This document shows positions 59,001 through 64,000 of a stretch of 64,000 nucleotides of DNA, piece by piece (position 1 is the stretch's first letter; each line of letters opens with the position of its first letter). The position numbers were made by a program, and so were the translations under genes. Below the pieces are notes generated by a model. That model saw nothing but the letters and a program-made list of their open reading frames with translations, made no database searches and had not been told where the DNA came from. The stretch is from NCBI GenBank assembly GCA_963169105.1, contig OY720642.1, forward strand, positions 73,448,716 through 73,512,715, in the 5' to 3' direction. This DNA is from Ceriagrion tenellum (taxonomy: Eukaryota; Arthropoda; Insecta; Odonata; Coenagrionidae).

Positions 59001-59695
59001 TTGCTCAGAAGCAGAAATGAGAACCTTTGAGAGAGTGAAAGTCACTCCAGCACAAGGCAGGCCTCTCTGCTCTGCTCAGTTTTCTGATTACCATTTCAGT
59101 AATGTGTGCATGTTAATTTAATGTAAATGGTTAAGTAAATTCACAAAACTCAGAGAAAAAAATAAATGCTGAAACATATATTTTTCATACCAACCTTTCT
59201 ATGGAGTGTTTTATGGTATGTATTATTCTGCCACAATAAATACCAATATGCCTCATTGTATTAAGGGGACACTGAACTTGACAAGCTCATAATCGTAATA
59301 TTTAGCATTTAGTGAAATAGCAAGGTTCAAACAATTTTGACTAAATTGTATGCTATATATAGAATTAGATAGGTAACATCTTGAAATCCAATTTAACTGG
59401 GTTTGGTATTCTTTCAGTCCTTATTGTTTGTACTAGCAAGTTATAAAAGTCAAAACCATTTTGACAATTACAGTGTAGCCTAATAGATCATCACAAATTA
59501 ACTTTAAATTTTATCTAGCTCATTAATTTTCTATTTTTTTTCAGTAACCATATCAACAAAGCTTTAAAAGTTCTTCAGGTGAAAGATCAAGTGAATGATG
59601 TCGGAAGTCAGCGCCTTCTACTTTTTCATGCATCTCGATTAATCCTGGGTAAAGGGATGAGAACTTTAGGCCTTAGGCCACTAGAAAGTATGTAA
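47010..59695 (+). CDS. RARS2: Mitochondrial arginyl-tRNA synthetase
   Basis: Nine exons: 47010-47045, 47127-47461, 47569-47821, 47900-48234, 48335-48689, 50944-51071, 56729-56877, 57839-57913, 59545-59695 (stop TAA). The product, about 605 residues, charges mitochondrial tRNA-Arg in the matrix; human RARS2 is 578. Order of parts: N-terminal add-on domain (exons 1-2), class I signature FHLGHLRSTI with the HLGH catalytic box, and NYLGDWGTQFG (exon 3); ERC-like helical part (exon 4); SDGTTLYLTRD and the KMSKS-equivalent GMSTRKG (exon 5); DALR anticodon-binding domain from DTGIRLQYTHSRL (exon 7) to the C-terminus. Other introns are GT-AG, but intron 2 starts GC (AG|GCAAGT). Exon 3 ends in phase 0 while exon 4, from its only good acceptor, needs one extra base, so the summed length (1817) is not a multiple of three. 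Everything else is intact, so I favour a sequence indel or unresolved splice detail over a pseudogene. A possible poly(A) signal ATTAAA is at 59724. Exon 1 is the least certain. Confidence 0.9.
47462..47568 (+). other. RARS2: GC-AG intron in RARS2
   Basis: Exon 2 ends TTCAG and the intron begins GCAAGT; it ends TTTTACAG. Joining gives AG+C = Ser and restores the conserved EFSSPN segment ahead of the HLGH box. No GT nearby restores the frame. GC donors with otherwise strong consensus are a known minor class. Confidence 0.85.
48770..49005 (+). mobile_element. tRNA-derived SINE in RARS2 intron 5
   Basis: The tRNA-like head has AGTGGTGGCTAGAATACTT as D-arm/A box and GGGATCAAATCC as a degenerate B box (about 48826-48837). 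The body has GAAATCCCGATCCCTACTT, GGGATGAGGTGCTAAAC and CACATCTCATTAAGAGC, matching the copies at 32528 and 50590. Confidence 0.65.
49235..49780. repeat. AT-rich region with ACGGTAATTT-type inverted repeats
   Basis: CCACGGTAATTTTTTATTATTACCGTG (split: CACGGTAAT at 49273, ATTACCGTG at 49289) forms a hairpin, and variants of TTACGGTAATTTA recur at 49705-49775. It may be a decayed MITE in intron 5; borders are unclear. Confidence 0.4.
50005..50555. mobile_element. Dispersed MITE-like element, copy 2 (uninterrupted)
   Basis: The 551-bp non-coding element in RARS2 intron 5 has inverted ends GTAGTTTGAGC and GCTCAAACTAC. It is collinear with 16184-16975, except that it lacks the foldback insertion. 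No obvious target duplication was seen, so the class is open. Confidence 0.7.
50590..50830 (+). mobile_element. SINE body, 5' truncated
   Basis: GAAACCCGATCCCCACTTGA (50640), GTTGGATGAGACGTTAAACC (about 50699-50718) and CATTCAGAGCAGGCTAATG match the SINE copies at 48770 and, for the central phrase, 32528. The tRNA-like head is lost or unrecognisable. Confidence 0.6.
51788..51827 (-). ncRNA. Hammerhead-ribozyme-like motif at PLE 3' end
   Basis: Minus strand: GTAC, CTGAAGA (51817-51823), unpaired T, stem II GTCGC/GCAAC with one mismatch and loop CGCT, GAAA (51798-51801), CTAGTC and GTAC (51788-51791). It lies about 45 bp before the element's 3' edge. The partner copy at 53632 has a perfect stem II. 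Confidence 0.6.
53632..53671 (+). ncRNA. Hammerhead-ribozyme-like motif (best copy)
   Basis: Order: GTAC (53632-53635), core CTGAAGA (53636-53642), unpaired T (53643), perfect 5-bp stem II GTCGC/GCGAC with loop CGCT, GAAA (53658-53661), CTAGTC (53662-53667) and GTAC (53668-53671). GTAC pairs with GTAC as stem I. ACTAGT is self-complementary, so stem III needs a second molecule, as described for Penelope hammerheads. The predicted cut follows the C at 53667. The extra T before stem II is shared by several copies and departs from the textbook motif. Confidence 0.65.
54080..54500 (-). mobile_element. LINE RT C-terminal remnant in RARS2 intron 6
   Basis: Minus strand: LYGAETWT-like region (about 54450), a stop, then RRMERVRWMQRKTHKEVLEM (starting near 54370), VGEERKLLNEIRDMQ, and RGRKRIGFMDRMKKGRSYAE (about 54190). 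The frame 54366-54082 is open for 94 codons. The pattern is typical of RTE/Jockey-type LINE tails. Related fragments are at 35985 and 37555. Confidence 0.75.
55686..55925 (+). other. Unidentified protein-like island 1 in RARS2 intron 6
   Basis: After a CCCTTAG acceptor-like site (ag at 55686-55687) comes an open stretch with RWGAFTVGSLAVDKNSFETI and IGQEELHSCQPNEIFTLKFP, then a TGA (55831); one frame over, GKSDEVEHCLNLLLEQIFHV continues to a stop near 55911. The composition is protein-like and the two parts would join by one frameshift. It does not fit RARS2, whose flanking exons join perfectly without it. It could be a processed pseudogene or an exon of an unrecognised gene. Confidence 0.4.
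56090..56135. repeat. Poly-G run
   Basis: A run of about 16 G at about 56108-56125 in RARS2 intron 6, prone to length variation and assembly error. Confidence 0.7.
56493..56726 (+). other. Unidentified protein-like island 2 in RARS2 intron 6
   Basis: An AG (56491-56492) is followed by an open stretch of about 78 codons ending TAA at 56724-56726, with NQCLPSELNGGYIICEGKDC, HDLSTHWIPQEVYAICAPRP and FGLHIVYEKFRFLQLKGFYA. It stops two bases before the RARS2 exon 7 splice site. I do not recognise the protein. It may belong with island 1. RARS2 reads correctly from exon 6 to exon 7 without it. Confidence 0.4.
56878..57838. other. RARS2 intron 7
   Basis: No transposon domain. Near 57030-57060 GTGTACCGTTCAAGTCC could be a decayed tRNA-type B box of an old SINE; support is weak. 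Confidence 0.5.
57914..59544. other. RARS2 intron 8
   Basis: GT-AG intron (GTATGT ... TTTTTTTTCAG). A short phrase near 58915-58940 is shared with 3978-4010. Nothing else was recognised. Confidence 0.5.
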
Positions 59696-61058
59696 GATAG
59701 CCTTCCATGTAGAATTATTTTTAATTAAAAGGTGAAAATTAAATTATTTTTTCAGTATATTTATTGAGTGATCTTATCATTGAGAGTACGCTCTGTGGGC
59801 TAAAGCTGGAGGACCCCCAACTGAGAAGTATTTAAACATGTACCTTATATTGGCATCCACACTAATATGTAGTTGAGCGTGTAATGCCTTGGTAACTGCT
59901 AAAGAAACTAGTAATTGTGGCCATGAAAAAGTGATGCAAGATGTTTTCATTCATAAATAATCATTAGCCATATGGCTACCGAGAGAGGGACTTGTGATGT
60001 GTTTAAGTGTAGTATGAGGAATCTGCTGGATCTTACCCCAAATGCTAGGAAATTATCAAAGGAGAGGTGAAAATGCTTTACCCAGTGAAGTTTACAAGAA
60101 GAGATGTTCTGAACATGGTGTGCTCTATGCAACCATTAAACCCCACGGGACTGTAGCTGAGCTTAACGAAGTCGACCCACCACAAATTACCCCAACACAA
60201 ATATGGTCAGGTCTGGCATTAAGGAGCAAGAGCAGAGAAAGCACTGCCTCACCAGATCAGTCTTATATTCATTTCCACATATTTTTGCAGGAAAGGAAGG
60301 GCTGAAAATGAACTAGAATTCCTGTATCATTCATCTCAAGAATTAAAGACTTTATTTATATTCTACCCATCTTATAATTTAATGGCCCAGAATAACTTCC
60401 TACATAAATTTGATATTTCTACCCAGTGTTTGTCATCAGTCTAACAGTAAGACTGGTTTTTTGCTGCTTCCAATTCTGATTCCTTTCAGATATCTCCACT
60501 ATTCCTTCATGAGACTTGTATTAACATATCCCATAATTTTTCATCCCTGTCTTTTGGTTATAAGTATGAAGATTGGTTAGCCGCTGCTTCTCATTCTGAA
60601 ATCCTTTCAGAGATCTGCCATATTCTTTCCTGAAACTTATTCTAACATATCCCATATATTTTCCTGAGGTTTCTTATAATTCATGGTGCTCCTAGTTGAG
60701 TGTAGCCATTATAGCTTTATTCAGATCCTCTCTTCTAATTCTTGGAGTGCCATGAAGTTGAAGTAGGAGATAGGAGAGTCCCTTCAAGGCTGGATTTTTA
60801 CTACCCAGGATTTAGATGTCAGCATAAAATGTGGAGGTTTAAAACACCCATTTGAAGTGCTCAATAAGAAGAAGCAGCAAGCAGCAAACCATTGATAAGC
60901 AATGCTCCAATAATCTATCGAATTAAATTGAGATGCCATTGAATATTTCAAATGGAACAAAAGATAATTTGAACAACAACTTAGCAACATCACATTTAAT
61001 GAATAATAACAATGCACTTCGTATATAAATTACAATGATTGATCTAATTGTTAGGAAA
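59696..61058. other. Convergent intergenic region, RARS2-MRPS9
   Basis: Contains the 3' UTRs of both genes. ATTAAA at 59724-59729 (plus) and the complement of ATTAAA at 60995-61000 (minus) are candidate poly(A) signals. The 87-codon frame at 60042 has no recognisable domain. Local repeats near 60460-60540 and 60580-60660 (TTTCAGA-ATCT, ATTCTTTCATGA-type) suggest a small duplication. Confidence 0.5.
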
Positions 61059-63474
61059 TTATCTCTTCTTCCAGGTGAATTTCCGACGAGCTCCCTCTTG
61101 CCCTGGCTTTTTCCTTTCTTTTCGCCGTAAATCCTTTGTTAAAAGGCCAGCTGAAAATGCATTCATAGAACTTTTAGTCACAAATATGATCAGCCTAATT
61201 ATGTGAAAACAAAAGTGATATTTTTATGGAATATATGTTTAAAAACCAATATCATTAAGGAAATTTTTCTTTAAATCTATTCCTTAAGGTCTAATACCCT
61301 GTTACAGAGAAATACCAGTATATTGAACTTGTCGAGTAAAAATTTACATTATTAAAAAGAATGTGTGCAATTCATAATTTAATATGTAAATAAATAATCA
61401 CTTGCTTAGAGGGGCATTTGAAAACATCCCAATATTATCATGAAGAACTTTTAACAATGACACTGCCAAACCATGCTCTATCTTTGTCAATCCCTAAAGA
61501 CTGAATAAACTGGATTGTTCCATAGAGATATGACTTTCACTGGTGTAATCCACACATAACACAAACCTCCTTGCGTAAAGTCAATAAATATGCACAGTAG
61601 AGCGTCAATAATCCGGACTTCAAAAATCTGGACCGTCGATAATCCAGATTCACATCCGGTGAAAAAAAAGTTTAAGTGAATACAATGTAGGGACATGTTT
61701 GTCATAAGCGTTGATGCGAGACTCGGAAGGGCGTCAACCACTACAAAGTTTTTATTTATCTGCTCTAATTATTTAACTACAGTACTAAAGTGAATTACTG
61801 TTTTTACCGTTTTCAGCAAAGTTTCTCTATGTATCAGGCATCAGACGGCCTTTTTTCTATTTTACAGTTCAGAGATGATTTGTCATATCATTGTTCAATT
61901 ACAGCAGCATGGTATTTTTATTAATTAGAGCAAATCTAACTAAATTAGACACCTTTTAGAGCGACACAGAACACTACATATCTAGGTCTGACAGAAGCGA
62001 TAAAATAAGAGAGATACACTGGCAAACAGATAGGTACAAAAACTAGTTATTCTTGCACACAATGAGCAACTACAATAAAAAATGAGCAAAATACACTCCC
62101 ATAATACACATCACCATTTCACCTCCCAAAACCTAACATCTTTACACAGCTGGTAACCTAACACCCCCTGCCACAGGCCCACACGGTGGCTTGCAGGGTA
62201 GTATGTAGATGTAGATCTTACAGATAGATACCCACAGAGACTAAACCTTGAGCAATTAATAAGTGATATCTTTCCATTTGGAAAATTTTATCAATAAGGA
62301 TACCAATTACTTTTTAGAAGAGTGCAAAACTGAATGTCACATTTAATAAACAATACATTCGCCAAGATGCCCACAGTTAATTCCAGCCAATATTGAGAGA
62401 AGTAAAAATGCTACCAATCAGGAAAGCAAGAACAGCATCCAACTAGTTCCCAAAAATTTGAGATTAAACTAATGCAAAATCCTACACATTAGGTACAGAA
62501 CTAAATATGTATTTACTTTGCACCATTGAAGAACATAACTGCAAGAATATAAGCATAATTTTTAGACAGTTGATCGAGAGCTTTTCATCAGAAGAAGATG
62601 GGAAATTGAAAGACGATATGTCATCACAGGGAGGTCTCTAGAAGCCATTTAATGTTAACAATCTCCGGAGCAATGAGATTTACTAGGAGAAATGAATCCT
62701 TTACACACAAATTTCACAATAAATGGTAAACTTGAGTTAAATTGCACTAATTTGAAGCTTAATTAATTTCATTTCTTGTCCCGTATATTAACCAAAATTA
62801 CCACCATCAGATTCTTTGATATATTTCAACCCATTCGCTGATATGTTGGTCCAAATATGATAGAAATGAATTACCTTCCCAAGAGGCTATACAAGATTGT
62901 TGAAGCCATCACATCAATGTAAGTGGATTAAGAAGTTATGAAACCACTAAACATGGTATTTAACAAAAAATTCACAACTAAAATGAGACTATTTTAATAT
63001 TCCCATATTATTTCATCACAGAGTTAAAAACAAAAATATTGAATATTCATAAATCTTTTTGATTTTTTTGTAACTCTTTAAAGCATTCCTTGTAACTATG
63101 GAGCCCGTCTCTGCTTTATTTGGGAGCCATTAAAAGAACATATTTACACCTTGAAAGTGCCACATAAAATAATACTACTGCTTGCGAGAGGACTCTAACC
63201 CCCATCAGAAATGTACACTTATTTTGAGCTGGAGAAAAGAGAATGTTTCACAAAATTACATCATACCCCACATATTACTATTTACATTTTTCAGAACTCA
63301 TCCATAGTTACCTAGTCTCATCTTTTCAACAGTATCAGTGCTCACAAAACTACGCAGGCCCCATGCAATGGCCCATCTTACAGCCCCAGCTTGAGATGTC
63401 TCTCCGCCACCGCTGACTGTAGCATCCACATCAACCTGGTCAACCAGACCAGTAAAAATCAATGGAAATAATAC
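61059..63474 (-). CDS. MRPS9: Mitochondrial small ribosomal subunit protein uS9m (MRPS9), last two exons
   Basis: Penultimate exon 63474-63312 and last exon 61150-61059 (TAA at 61061-61059). The first encodes VLFPLIFTGLVDQVDVDATV, SGGGETSQAGAVRWAIAWGL and RSFVSTDTVEKMRL; the second AGLLTKDLRRKERKKPGQEG and ARRKFTWKKR. The SGGG...GQ/SQAGA-R core and the basic KFTWKKR terminus are hallmarks of the uS9 family, whose C-terminal tail reaches the decoding region of the ribosome. The split codon G|CT (Ala) matches at the junction, with GT-AG sites (GTAAC; TTTTCAG). The intron of about 2.2 kb contains a LINE 3' end. Earlier exons should lie beyond the window on the right or undetected in its last 500 bp. 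The gene is convergent with RARS2. Confidence 0.93.
61595..61672 (+). mobile_element. Possible pogo/Tigger-like terminus
   Basis: CAGTAGAGCGTCAATAATCC resembles the terminal repeat of pogo/Tigger DNA transposons (CAGT-GAACCTC-ATTATCC pattern, from memory), and a related phrase GTCGATAATCCAGA follows at about 61637. No opposite end or clean TA duplication was found, so this is a fragment at best. It lies in the MRPS9 intron. Confidence 0.4.
61955..62215 (+). mobile_element. LINE RT tail and 3' end, family C
   Basis: In the MRPS9 intron. ATATCTAGGTCTGACAGAAGCG (about 61978) to ACTGGCAAACAGATAGG parallels 34220-34270. It ends with the stem-loop CCCTGC...GCAGGG (about 62167-62200) and TATGTAGATGTAGAT. 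The coding part is short and interrupted. Confidence 0.8.
62220..63311. other. Remainder of MRPS9 intron
   Basis: AT-rich, no recognisable repeat end or exon. Confidence 0.45.
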
Positions 63475-64000
63475 CTAGAGAAACAAAAAGCAGAGAATAT
63501 AAGGTTGAAATACAGAACTAAAAATGCCAGAGCAGAGCAGGTATACTCTGGTTAACGTGCATCATAAAAAACTAGTGTTAAGTGGAATTGGGAGGTGTGA
63601 ACATGTTGAAGTCATTGGAACACATGTAAATAATAGAGATATGTATAAGAAATAACAGGAATAGACCTTACAAGTCATTGCTACAACTGCTTTTATCTTC
63701 CATTTAGGGAGGGGATTGAAAGGGTCAGTGAATTTAAATAGCTAAATATTAAAACTTCGGAAGGTTTCCCTTCATCAGCTACATCTAAGCACTACTGAAA
63801 ACTCACAGGAAAGGTGTATTGAGTTCACCTAAGCCTCAGAAATAGCATAAAAACAGGGCAATTTGGTCATGTTATGTGATAACTTTCACAATTGGCATGT
63901 TGATAAATAGCAGAAATCGTGCAACACAAAATGGTGTTTTACCAGTACTCTACAAAAATAAACACATAAGACTGTAACACGGGCTTGACAACTGAATTTC
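63475..64000. other. Upstream MRPS9 intron or unassigned
   Basis: Begins (minus strand) with the acceptor TTTCTCTAG. I could not identify a further MRPS9 exon before the window edge. Confidence 0.4.

Noticed and set aside
60042..60305. 87-codon frame as a gene or RARS2 extension
   Set aside because: RARS2 has a clean stop at 59695, and the frame shows no family resemblance.

Overview
The window is animal nuclear DNA, most likely from an arthropod with a large, repeat-filled genome. This rests on spliced GT-AG genes, a first exon closely matching the insect like-AP180 (lap/PICALM) N-terminus, and many decayed LINE, Penelope-like, SINE and MITE copies. There are no bacterial-style operons, rRNAs, convincing tRNAs or CRISPR arrays. 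The species cannot be named from sequence alone.

Layout. Positions 1-46444 hold no host exon that I could support. They are probably the first intron of the minus-strand PICALM/lap gene (inference) and are packed with repeats. These include LINE 3' ends of several families ending in a conserved stem-loop and a TAGATG-type tail, two LINE reverse-transcriptase remnants (about 1.37-2.46 kb and 22.06-22.83 kb), and MITE-like elements with TTA or TA target duplications (4035-4365, 5364-5465, 8645-8879). There is also a 269-bp direct duplication, a SINE, and several short foldbacks built from Penelope-like termini with hammerhead-ribozyme-like cores.

Host genes lie at the right. The first coding exon of PICALM/lap (minus, 46445-46574) is head to head with RARS2, mitochondrial arginyl-tRNA synthetase (plus, nine exons, 47010-59695). 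The 435 bp between their start codons carry a perfect CRE palindrome and a YY1/Pho-like motif, which suggests a shared bidirectional promoter. RARS2 is convergent with the 3' end of MRPS9 (uS9m, minus, 61059-63474, continuing past the window). RARS2 and MRPS9 both serve mitochondrial translation; PICALM serves clathrin endocytosis.

Most notable. (1) A 2-kb Penelope-like element in RARS2 intron 6 has about 290-bp inverted arms, each with a hammerhead-like motif, and short foldbacks of the same terminal sequence are scattered through the window. (2) RARS2 has a GC-AG intron and an unresolved reading-phase clash at its third intron. (3) Two protein-like islands of unknown identity lie in RARS2 intron 6. 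(4) The LINE 3' stem-loop shows a compensatory base change between copies.
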